Of a stretch of DNA of 64,000 nucleotides, positions 38,936 through 45,882 are shown piece by piece. The translations under genes were made by a program, and so were the position numbers. This DNA is from Glaciimonas sp. PCH181 (GTDB lineage: Bacteria > Pseudomonadota > Gammaproteobacteria > Burkholderiales > Burkholderiaceae_D): positions 2,108,001-2,172,000 of the forward strand of contig NZ_PYFP01000001.1 in the NCBI RefSeq assembly GCF_003056055.1, in the 5' to 3' direction. The notes beneath the pieces were generated by a model that was given only the letters and a program-made list of their open reading frames with translations, did not search any database and had not been told where the DNA came from. Every line of letters starts with the position of its first letter. Within the stretch, counting starts at the first letter, position 1.

Positions 38936-39118
38936 TTACTCGTCGTTCTTAGTCTTCAAAACCTTACGGCCACGATAAAAGCCATTTGGGCTGATATGGT
39001 GACGCAGATGTGTTTCGCCAGTTGTTGGCTCAATTGCCAGCGGAGGCGCGACTAGAAAATCGTGGGCACGGTGCATGCCGCGCTTGGATGGGGTCTTTTT
39101 ATTTTGCTGAACAGCCAT
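38936..39118 (-). CDS. rpmF: 50S ribosomal protein L32
   Basis: This 60-residue basic protein starts [20 protein letters not shown] and contains [15 protein letters not shown], the L32 signature. It lies between yceD and plsX as in most proteobacteria. The zinc-binding cysteines of some L32 versions are absent. Length is normal. Confidence 0.97.
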   Translation of the reverse strand: MAVQQNKKTPSKRGMHRAHDFLVAPPLAIEPTTGETHLRHHISPNGFYRGRKVLKTKNDE

Positions 39119-39330
39119 GATAACTCCTGAATCTAAGATCTAAAATTTTAACATATCTGAATTTCCACCACTGAAAATTCAGAATTTCCTGCCGCGTTTG
39201 GGCGCGGATCCCTACTCATTGCCACACTTAATGCCACACTCCGTCACGTTCGGTACGACATAACATCACTACCGTGACACTTAGCGCGACAACGTTACCG
39301 CAATCTGGAACTACAACATTACTACTGCAA

Positions 39331-39825
39331 CTACTTCAAATTCTTGAGCATCGCAAAAGGCGACTCTTTTTTTCCGCTTTTTAGCGCTTCGAGTGCCGAT
39401 GTATCAGGGCAAACTGCATGCTTAGGGGAAAGCGGCATTGCTAGCAGCGCCTCATCCTCGACCAACTGAAGAATATCGAGTGTTTTAGTCCCGACAATCA
39501 CATCAATCTGGTCATCATCTAATAAAGCATCGATTTCGTCTGCTGCAGCCTCGTCTCTTGCCAGAATCAATACCGACTCTGAATCGATATCAAAAGCAAA
39601 AGGGGTCAGGCAGCGTTGACACGTGATCTGAAGTTGTCCGGTCACAGCTAACGTTAATTGCGCATGATCAGTGTGGTTTGCACCACCCGTCAGCGTCCAA
39701 TGTAAAGTCCCGGAGCTGTCGGCCAATTCGTCCGCCAATCGCGTCAAATCAGTTACTGGTATCGCACCTTCACGACGTTCTTTAAGACGAGAAAACTCAA
39801 ACGCGTCGATAACAAATGCACTCAT
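39331..39825 (-). CDS. yceD: DUF177 protein YceD (large ribosomal RNA accumulation protein)
   Basis: This 164-residue protein of the DUF177/YceD family is linked to 23S rRNA accumulation in bacteria and plants. The conserved cysteine pair is in ITCQRCLTPFAF and the C-terminus ESPFAMLKNLK is a clear family signature. It precedes rpmF, here with a long 212-bp gap holding a direct repeat TGCCACACT (two copies, 12 bases apart, near 39220-39240). Confidence 0.93.
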   Translation of the reverse strand: MSAFVIDAFEFSRLKERREGAIPVTDLTRLADELADSSGTLHWTLTGGANHTDHAQLTLAVTGQLQITCQRCLTPFAFDIDSESVLILARDEAAADEIDALLDDDQIDVIVGTKTLDILQLVEDEALLAMPLSPKHAVCPDTSALEALKSGKKESPFAMLKNLK

Positions 39826-39853
39826 AGGCCAAGCCGAACCCTGAAAACCTGCG

Positions 39854-39883
39854 ATAATAACAGCCTTTTCCCTTATTCGTCAA
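39854..39883 (-). promoter_or_regulatory. putative sigma-70 promoter of yceD-rpmF
   Basis: On the minus strand TTGACG (39883-39878) and TATTAT (39859-39854) are separated by 18 bases, each five of six to consensus. Transcription would start near 39847, about 22 bases before the yceD ATG. Confidence 0.65.
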
Positions 39884-39940
39884 AGTGTTAGCGCGCTTTT
39901 ATTGAGTAACCATTCAAAAAAAACGCTAAACATTGCACCT

Positions 39941-40600
39941 ATGTCCTCTACGCAACAACCTCCCAAGGCCACGCAGCCCTACCTCGCACCACACTCAAGC
40001 TCTGAAACGCGTCTGATTTTGGCATCAAGTTCTCAATACCGTAAGGAATTGTTGTCTCGTTTGCATCTTCCTTTTGATATATTGGTCCCTGACATTGACG
40101 AGACTGCCCACGCTGGCGAAACGCCAGAAATGACCGCCCTGCGACTGGCAAAAGAAAAAGCCATGGCCGTGGCCCGCATTGCGCCCGGCGCTTTGATTAT
40201 CGGCTCGGACCAGATCGCCACTTTGAACGGTGAGCAAATCGGCAAACCCGGCAACCACGAGAATGCACTAAGGCAGCTACAAAAAATGCGCGGGCAACGC
40301 GTGATTTTCCACACCGCCCTCTGTTTGTGGGATAGCCGTTCAGCCCAACCCGCGGAGACTGCGCAGCTTGAAAATATTCAAACCTTCGTCACATTTAGAC
40401 ACTTGCCCGACGCAGAACTGGATGCTTATCTACGTATTGAGCAGCCTTACGATTGCGCCGGCAGTGCAAAAAATGAAGGGCTAGGCATTGCCATACTCGA
40501 AAAAATTGAGAGCACCGATCCTACCGCTCTTACTGGACTTCCCTTAATCGCCCTCACTGGAATGCTACGTCGTGCAGGCGTGTCTTTTTTTGCAACTTAA
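39941..40600 (+). CDS. Maf/YceF-type nucleotide pyrophosphatase
   Basis: The 219-residue protein belongs to the Maf family, and resembles the YceF branch that hydrolyses m7GTP and related modified nucleotides. ETRLILASSSQYRKELLSRL is the N-terminal phosphate-binding motif, with DETAHAGETP, IIGSDQIATLNG and CAGSAKNEGLGI further on. The ATG at 39941 is chosen; a TTG at 39902 adds 13 residues. Neither has a clear ribosome site, and about 20 residues precede the conserved motif even with the shorter start. It is divergent from yceD, unlike the yceF-yceD arrangement in E. coli. Confidence 0.9.
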   Translation: MSSTQQPPKATQPYLAPHSSSETRLILASSSQYRKELLSRLHLPFDILVPDIDETAHAGETPEMTALRLAKEKAMAVARIAPGALIIGSDQIATLNGEQIGKPGNHENALRQLQKMRGQRVIFHTALCLWDSRSAQPAETAQLENIQTFVTFRHLPDAELDAYLRIEQPYDCAGSAKNEGLGIAILEKIESTDPTALTGLPLIALTGMLRRAGVSFFAT

Positions 40601-40667
40601 ATAGCGCTACACCAATCAGCGCATAGTCGTTGCACACCAACCCACCTCATTAAAAACAAAGGTTAGC

Positions 40668-41420
40668 ATGGCAGGCATCTTATATTTAATTCCAAATACG
40701 CTAGGACAAACCGACGGTGAGGTTGGCGATCCACTGACCTCTGTCATCCCGGTTGACGTCCAGGCCATTACGGCAAAACTTGGCTACTTCATCGCAGAAA
40801 ATGCTAAAACGGCAAGGGCATTTCTAAAGCTGATTAATGTCGCGCATCCGCTGGCCCAACCATTGCAAAGCATTAGTATTGCCGAACTCAATATCAATAC
40901 CCCAGCCTCTGCGCTGCCCGCATTATTAGCACCGCTTCTGGCCGGACAAGATGCGGGCCTGGTATCGGAAGCGGGCGTTCCCGCTGTGGCCGATCCCGGC
41001 GCAAATTTAGTGCGGATGGCGCATGAGCATGGTATTCAAGTACGGCCACTAGTCGGCCCCTCATCATTACTGCTTGCCGTAATGAGCAGCGGTTTAAATG
41101 GTCAAAGTTTTGCATTTAATGGTTATCTGCCGATTGATGTCGAACAGCGGAGCAAGCGCATTAAAGCGTTGGAGTTACGCTCTCGTCAAGAAAAACAAAC
41201 CCAGCTTTTCATCGAAACACCCTATCGCAACGCTGCTTTGTTAGAAGCCCTAAGCACTCATTGCCAGCCCAACACATTAATTTCGGTAGCAACGGATCTG
41301 ACTTTGCCGTCAGAGACAATTAAAACCCAAAGTGCAGCACGCTGGAAAGCCGATATCAACGCACAGAAAGCACCGAATTTTCATAAAAAACCGACTGTAT
41401 TTTTAATATTGGCAGAATAA
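40668..41420 (+). CDS. SAM-dependent methyltransferase, tetrapyrrole-methylase/RsmI-like
   Basis: This 250-residue protein has the tetrapyrrole methylase fold shared with RsmI, the 16S rRNA C1402 2'-O-methyltransferase. Visible parts are AGILYLIPNTLG, GLVSEAGVPAVADPGANLV, and PLVGPSSLLLAVMSSGLNGQSFAFNGYLP (as consecutive blocks). The C-terminal RsmI HTH region is missing and the start differs from RsmI, so it is probably a paralogue with a different RNA or small-molecule target. It follows maf by 67 bp with ribosome site AAAGGTTAGC. Confidence 0.82.
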   Translation: MAGILYLIPNTLGQTDGEVGDPLTSVIPVDVQAITAKLGYFIAENAKTARAFLKLINVAHPLAQPLQSISIAELNINTPASALPALLAPLLAGQDAGLVSEAGVPAVADPGANLVRMAHEHGIQVRPLVGPSSLLLAVMSSGLNGQSFAFNGYLPIDVEQRSKRIKALELRSRQEKQTQLFIETPYRNAALLEALSTHCQPNTLISVATDLTLPSETIKTQSAARWKADINAQKAPNFHKKPTVFLILAE

Positions 41421-41596
41421 TTAGCCATTATTACTCCGCGTGCCATTAATTCTAATGAAGGAATGCGCGCAAGAAAATCGACTCTGCGCGAAACGTTTTT
41501 CGCTTTATTTTTTTGCGGGGAATCAACAGACTCGGCCATGCGTCCAAACCGAAAAAATCAGCATCCCATCAACATCAAGATACTTCAAACAAAATG

Positions 41597-41626
41597 AAAA
41601 ACGGCGACAGTATTGCGCTGTCGCCG
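41597..41626 (-). terminator. intrinsic terminator on minus strand
   Basis: CGGCGACAG pairs with CTGTCGCCG over 9 bp and, on the minus strand, is followed by TTTTT. It lies 300 bases beyond the sppA stop, behind another hairpin. Confidence 0.75.
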
Positions 41627-41872
41627 GATTTGCTTGTCTCGAAAGACATAATCTTGAGAAGTCGAAAACTTCTCGGGGCCGCATCTAAATGCAGTGTGTA
41701 TCCAGTCTTCAAATTGTCATTCCATCGCAAGGGGTGTATCGCTTTGGAGCCGTCAATTTAGTACCGGAAAAAATTACTGTTGAATGGCTAACGATAGTGT
41801 GGTCTCTATATTCGCCTCCCGAAGTAACTGTTCTGAATGTACCTTCACTATAAGACAGTATTACGAAAGTGC

Positions 41873-41899
41873 AAGACGACTTATTCGCTAAGTCGTCTT
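41873..41899. terminator. hairpin after sppA, probable terminator
   Basis: AAGACGACTTA pairs with TAAGTCGTCTT over 11 bp with a TTCGC loop, 27 bases beyond the sppA stop. A proper T-run is missing on the minus strand; TTTAATTAA follows on the plus strand. Confidence 0.55.
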
Positions 41900-41925
41900 T
41901 AATTAACTAAACAATTATCATAATA

Positions 41926-42876
41926 TTAACGTAACACAGGCTTCTGCGAACTCATCATTGACTCGACAACACCTGCGCCAACCGCTACGCCAAACTTCTT
42001 CAACACGCGCTCAGGCAAACCTTCACTCTTCGTGTAATCGACAACATCTTCCGCTTTAAGAATATCGCGGGAGACGCTTTCGACAGTACCGAATCCATCT
42101 GCCAATCCCATATCAACAGCCTTGCTGCCGGTCCAAAATAAGCCCGAAAATGTTTCCGGTGTTTCTTTCAAACGCGTGCCACGACCTTTACGCACAACGT
42201 CGATAAATTGCTGATGAATTTCGCCCAGCATTTCTTTCGCATAGCCCTTCTGTGTCTCGCTCATTGGACTAAATGGATCGAGAAATCCTTTGTTCTCGCC
42301 AGCCGTTAACAAGCGCCGCTCCACACCCAGTTTTTCCATCAAGCCAGTAAAACCGAAGCCATCCATCAGGACGCCTATAGAACCAACAATACTGGCCTTG
42401 TTGACATAAATCTTGTCAGCAGCGGCAGCGATGTAATAACCACCAGAAGCGCACATTTCATCTACTACAACGTAGAGCGGTTTTTTTGGATATTCTTTGC
42501 GTAGCCGACCGATTTCATCATTGATGATTCCCGCCTGCACAGGACTACCGCCAGGACTATTAATACGTAAAATGACACCCACTGAATCACTTGCCGCAAA
42601 TGCATTATCAAGCGCGGGAATCAGTACATTCGCCGAGCCGTTGCCATCTGCATCGATAGTGCCATTCAGTTTAACCAACGCGGTATGTCGGCCAACTGTT
42701 GGAGTGTCGGCGCTCTCGTAATGCGCGGCGTACCAAAAACCAAAGCCGATCAGACAAAAAGTTGCCAGCTTAAAGAAAATTCCCCAGCGGCGACGCGCAC
42801 GTTGCTCACGCAAAGATGCCGTTGCCAATTTTTCTAGTAAATCCCGTTCCCAGCCTTCTTTTTTTGCATTTTCCAT
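41926..42876 (-). CDS. sppA: signal peptide peptidase SppA (S49 family)
   Basis: This 316-residue membrane-anchored protease digests cleaved signal peptides. One membrane segment lies near 33-52. The S49 domain contains VILRINSPGGSPVQAG, catalytic serine Ser144 in MCASGGYYIAAAAD, and a candidate lysine at about 196 in AGENKGFLDPF. It is the short, single-domain form. It lies at the end of a minus-strand group after the Rieske and phosphatase genes. Confidence 0.93.
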   Translation of the reverse strand: MENAKKEGWERDLLEKLATASLREQRARRRWGIFFKLATFCLIGFGFWYAAHYESADTPTVGRHTALVKLNGTIDADGNGSANVLIPALDNAFAASDSVGVILRINSPGGSPVQAGIINDEIGRLRKEYPKKPLYVVVDEMCASGGYYIAAAADKIYVNKASIVGSIGVLMDGFGFTGLMEKLGVERRLLTAGENKGFLDPFSPMSETQKGYAKEMLGEIHQQFIDVVRKGRGTRLKETPETFSGLFWTGSKAVDMGLADGFGTVESVSRDILKAEDVVDYTKSEGLPERVLKKFGVAVGAGVVESMMSSQKPVLR

Positions 42877-42941
42877 ATTTTAAATATCGCTTTTACAAAT
42901 TGTTATTACGCTCATTCCGAGAAATTATGTTGTCGGAATAA

Positions 42942-43334
42942 TCAGATTGCTTCAGGAAACGGCTGCCCTTCGGGTGCATTGACATAGTCGTCAGGACGCC
43001 AGAATACCTGATTATCGTTTTCTTCAACCGCCAGCTTACGCAAACTAGCGCCTTTGCAAGGGCCACCAACACACTTACCTTTATCAGGCGTGTACACGGC
43101 GCCGTGTGTGGCGCACATTATATATAAGCCGCTGGACTCAAAAAAATCGCCCTCGTTCCAATCCAATTCTATCGGCACATGCGCACAACGATTCAAATAA
43201 CCATGGGCCATGTTGTCATATCGCACCACAAAGGCAGTGGCCGCTTGCCCATCCACACGGACCGCGAAGCGCACTCCCCGACCACGCTCAACCAGTTCAG
43301 ACGAAGAACAGATGGGTATCAAATTAGTTGTCAT
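42942..43334 (-). CDS. Rieske [2Fe-2S] domain protein
   Basis: This 130-residue cytoplasmic protein is a stand-alone Rieske domain. Cluster ligands are Cys50 and His52 (CAH) and Cys74 and His77 (CATH). The start MTTNLIPICSSSELVERG at 43334 is preferred because AGGTTGAT lies just before it. Proteins like this resemble the ferredoxin part of aromatic dioxygenases, but no oxygenase is nearby. It sits between gph-like and sppA genes, a common betaproteobacterial arrangement with unknown role. Confidence 0.88.
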   Translation of the reverse strand: MTTNLIPICSSSELVERGRGVRFAVRVDGQAATAFVVRYDNMAHGYLNRCAHVPIELDWNEGDFFESSGLYIMCATHGAVYTPDKGKCVGGPCKGASLRKLAVEENDNQVFWRPDDYVNAPEGQPFPEAI

Positions 43335-43357
43335 ATCAACCTGCAATCTGCAATCAA

Positions 43358-44017
43358 TTAGCCATTGTCATTTAGCCAAGCATGTAATTGCACAACTGAA
43401 CTGGCAGTGAACACAGGTTGCAAGGCATTGAGCTCGATTATCGGATGCGCGCCGTAATCGACAGCTAACGGCGTTGCTCCTGCATTGATAGCCATTTGCA
43501 AATCATGCGTGGTATCCCCGATCATGACTGTACGCTTCAAATCCTGCCCCAATTCACGCGTTAGTTCTTGCAGCATCGCTGGATGCGGCTTGGAAAAAGT
43601 CTCGTCAGCGCATCGCGTTGCATCGAATACCGACAACAAATTAGTCGCATGTAACGCACGATTTAATCCAACCCGGCTTTTGCCCGTCGCCACAGCCAGA
43701 AAATAACCTTGCTGAGAGAGATCGGCCAACATTTCACGGACGCCATCAAAAAGCGTTAAATCCTGATCCTGGGCCAGATAATGGTAGCGGTAACGCTCAA
43801 CTACGCGAGGATAAAGATGCGCTTCCAAGCCAGGCAATGCCATCTGCAAGGCCTCAGCTAATCCAAGACCAATCACATGCGAAGCCGCTTTACGGTCAGG
43901 CACCAATAAGCCTAAATCTTTTGCGGCTGCCTGAATACATTTGACGATCGTGGCCGTGCTGTCCATCAACGTGCCGTCCCAGTCGAACACAATTAAATCA
44001 AAACTTTTTCGCGCCAT
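43358..44017 (-). CDS. HAD-family hydrolase, phosphoglycolate phosphatase-like
   Basis: This 219-residue phosphatase begins FDLIVFDWDGTLMDS with catalytic Asp12 and Asp14, has VATGKSRVGL as motif II and VMIGDTTHDLQMAINAG as motif IV. It resembles the Gph group, but substrate specificity is not readable. It starts 105 bp downstream of rluC and ends 24 bp before the Rieske gene. Confidence 0.88.
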   Translation of the reverse strand: MARKSFDLIVFDWDGTLMDSTATIVKCIQAAAKDLGLLVPDRKAASHVIGLGLAEALQMALPGLEAHLYPRVVERYRYHYLAQDQDLTLFDGVREMLADLSQQGYFLAVATGKSRVGLNRALHATNLLSVFDATRCADETFSKPHPAMLQELTRELGQDLKRTVMIGDTTHDLQMAINAGATPLAVDYGAHPIIELNALQPVFTASSVVQLHAWLNDNG

Positions 44018-44122
44018 ATTTCTGGCAGTTAACTTGCCAGCTCCTTATAAATCTATAGAAAATTGGTTTTGGGCGATGCGGCAAAATAACTCTTAATGCC
44101 TGATCGCCCTGTGCCCGCCATT

Positions 44123-45277
44123 TTAATCGCCCTCAGCCTGCTCTGCTGCGACGCTTACTTGGGGTAAACTTTTCAGGAAACGTTCACACTCCGGTGGCAA
44201 CTTGGCTTTCAACGTCACGGCTTTACCGCTTTCGGGGTGCGTAAATGTTATCTGATAGGCATGTAAAAACATCCGCTTCAATGCAATTCGGTCGCCCTCG
44301 GCTTTTTGCAAAGCGCGATTTAACGCAAAATCACCGTATTTGTCATCGCCCGCTATCGCAAAACCGCTAGAGGCAAGATGCACCCGAATCTGATGCGTGC
44401 GCCCGGTCTTCAATTCCGCCTCAAGCAAGGCAAAATCGCCATACCGTCGGATCAGATTAAAAATGGTGTGCGACTCCTGACCGCCTTCCTGCACCCTTAC
44501 GCGGCGTTCGCCGTCCGCAGCGGTATATTTATGTAAAGGCAACTTTACATGTTGACGGGCGTTTTTCCAATCACCCTGCACCAACACGAGATAGCGCTTA
44601 TCTGTATCGCCATCGCGCATCTGCTCATGCAAATTAGTCAACGCAGAACGTTTCTTTGCCAACAACAAAATACCCGACGTATCACGATCCAGCCGGTGCA
44701 CCAATTCCAGAAATTTGGCATCGGGACGCGAGGCCCTAAGTTGCTCGATGACCCCATAACTGACGCCGGAGCCGCCATGAACGGCGACGCCCGCTGGCTT
44801 ATCGATGACAAGCAAATGGTTATCTTCGAGCAATATTTTAAATTCTGCGCCCGGTGCGGTTTTCTCGGCTTTCTCCGCGATACGAATTGGGGGAACGCGC
44901 AAAATATCGCCAGCCATTAATCGATACATTTGATCAATCCGGCCTTTATTTACCCGTACCTCGCCTGAGCGCAGTACCCGATAAATATGACTTTTCGGCA
45001 CGCCCTTGCAAACACGTAATAAATAGTTATCAATCCGCTGACCTGCTTCTTCGTCTGAAATAGTAACGAATTGCACCTGTGGAGCAATGACTGGAACGGC
45101 GGGTGGAGCGGGTGCGACGGCAACTTTCTTAATCACATTAGGCGCCTCAATGACTTTACTTTGAGGGACGGTTTTATACTTGGTCGCGGCTGGGTTCCGC
45201 GCCTGTGCCTTGCCCTGAGTTCGCCCATCACGGCGCCCCTCAGCCCTTACGCCAGAAAATCTCGCTAAGTCCTTCAT
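44123..45277 (-). CDS. rluC: 23S rRNA pseudouridine synthase RluC
   Basis: The 384-residue enzyme makes pseudouridines at 955, 2504 and 2580 in E. coli 23S rRNA. An S4 RNA-binding domain (GQRIDNYLLRVCKGVPKSHI) precedes the catalytic domain with HRLDRDTSGILLLAKK, whose aspartate is the nucleophile. The N-terminal 65 residues are a low-complexity Ala/Lys/Pro extension beyond the E. coli protein. It is divergent from rne, as in E. coli. Confidence 0.94.
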   Translation of the reverse strand: MKDLARFSGVRAEGRRDGRTQGKAQARNPAATKYKTVPQSKVIEAPNVIKKVAVAPAPPAVPVIAPQVQFVTISDEEAGQRIDNYLLRVCKGVPKSHIYRVLRSGEVRVNKGRIDQMYRLMAGDILRVPPIRIAEKAEKTAPGAEFKILLEDNHLLVIDKPAGVAVHGGSGVSYGVIEQLRASRPDAKFLELVHRLDRDTSGILLLAKKRSALTNLHEQMRDGDTDKRYLVLVQGDWKNARQHVKLPLHKYTAADGERRVRVQEGGQESHTIFNLIRRYGDFALLEAELKTGRTHQIRVHLASSGFAIAGDDKYGDFALNRALQKAEGDRIALKRMFLHAYQITFTHPESGKAVTLKAKLPPECERFLKSLPQVSVAAEQAEGD

Positions 45278-45464
45278 TTTGAATATATAATTGTTTCACA
45301 GCTGTTACAAAACGGCTGTTGGTGTAAGAATAAAAAGACCATTCTACACAGGGGCGTCTCCACCAGCCTCGCCAATTTGCAAATTTGATGGAAAAATGTG
45401 TACGCATCACCCCTGCGCGAGTCAAGGTCGCACCGTAGTTGTCATCGGATAACGCGCACGGTTG

Positions 45465-45492
45465 TTGGACAGTATGTTTGGATGAATAGGAT
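45465..45492 (+). promoter_or_regulatory. putative sigma-70 promoter of rne
   Basis: TTGGAC (45465-45470) and TAGGAT (45487-45492) are spaced by 16 bases; the -10 keeps the key first, second and last positions. Transcription would begin about 45500, exactly where the first large stem-loop starts. Confidence 0.55.
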
Positions 45493-45500
45493 AAAGTCTG

Positions 45501-45550
45501 GCGAGCCCGGCACACGTCTCAGAGTTTGAGGCGGTAAGTGACGGGCTCGC
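45501..45550 (+). ncRNA. rne leader stem-loop 1
   Basis: GCGAGCCCG (45501-45509) pairs perfectly with CGGGCTCGC (45542-45550). Inside it CAC/GTG and CGTCTCA/TGAGGCG (one G-U pair) extend the helix. It would lie at the very 5' end of the rne transcript. Confidence 0.6.
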
Positions 45551-45724
45551 TAGTAAGTGTAGTGAACATAACGCCGTTTTTGCTGAACAAATGTTTTTTT
45601 TAAACCTGCCAAGCCGCCCACCCCCAGATATCATGCTCGCAATGTGTAATTGCACTATGCACGACACTGACACGGTGAGCGCTGGTAATGTTCAGCATAC
45701 GGCGTCACTGCATACGCGCCCCGT

Positions 45725-45756
45725 TGTGCCCTCAGCGACATCGTTGCGCTGACACA
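45725..45756 (+). ncRNA. rne leader stem-loop 2
   Basis: TGTG and TCAGCG (45725-45737) pair with CGCTGA and CACA (45747-45756) around a 9-base loop, with a small bulge on the left. Confidence 0.5.
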
Positions 45757-45810
45757 CCAAGGCAATTCCCGCCTCCCAAACACTCCATCCTTGCGTACAT
45801 CCCTGTATTC

Positions 45811-45850
45811 TGCCGCTGGAAGTATTGCTTTTTTGCAATATTAAGCGGCA
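45811..45850 (+). ncRNA. rne leader stem-loop 3
   Basis: TGCCGCT (45811-45817) pairs with AGCGGCA (45844-45850) and TATTGC (45823-45828) with GCAATA (45835-45840), closing a loop of six T. It ends 32 bases before the rne start codon. Confidence 0.6.
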
Positions 45851-45882
45851 TCAAAATGGCCCCAGGGTCACGGAGTGAAAAA

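Larger units (their letters stand above)
41421..41925. other. intergenic region with several hairpins, possible small RNA
   Basis: No protein gene is convincing in these 505 bases between convergent units. Three hairpins are present: 41602-41626 (minus-strand terminator), 41656-41674 (GAGAAGT/ACTTCTC) and 41873-41899 near the end of sppA. A short frame at 41440-41688 has no recognisable protein character. Confidence 0.5.
45278..45882. other. rluC-rne divergent region and rne leader
   Basis: The 605 bases hold no gene. They contain a probable rne promoter at 45465-45492 and three stem-loops downstream of it (45501-45550, 45725-45756, 45811-45850), so most of the stretch is likely a 380-base rne mRNA leader. 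E. coli rne also has a long structured leader used for feedback control. Confidence 0.65.

Noticed and set aside
39119..39330. Possible small gene between yceD and rpmF
   Set aside because: No frame with a credible start; only a short direct repeat TGCCACACT was seen.
41440..41688. 82-residue frame between the RsmI-like gene and sppA
   Set aside because: No ribosome site or family similarity; it crosses a strong terminator hairpin.
45688..45882. In-frame upstream extension of rne by 65 codons
   Set aside because: RNase E proteins begin MKRMLFNA; the extension overlaps leader stem-loops, has no family similarity and the ATG at 45883 has a GGAGTG-type ribosome site.
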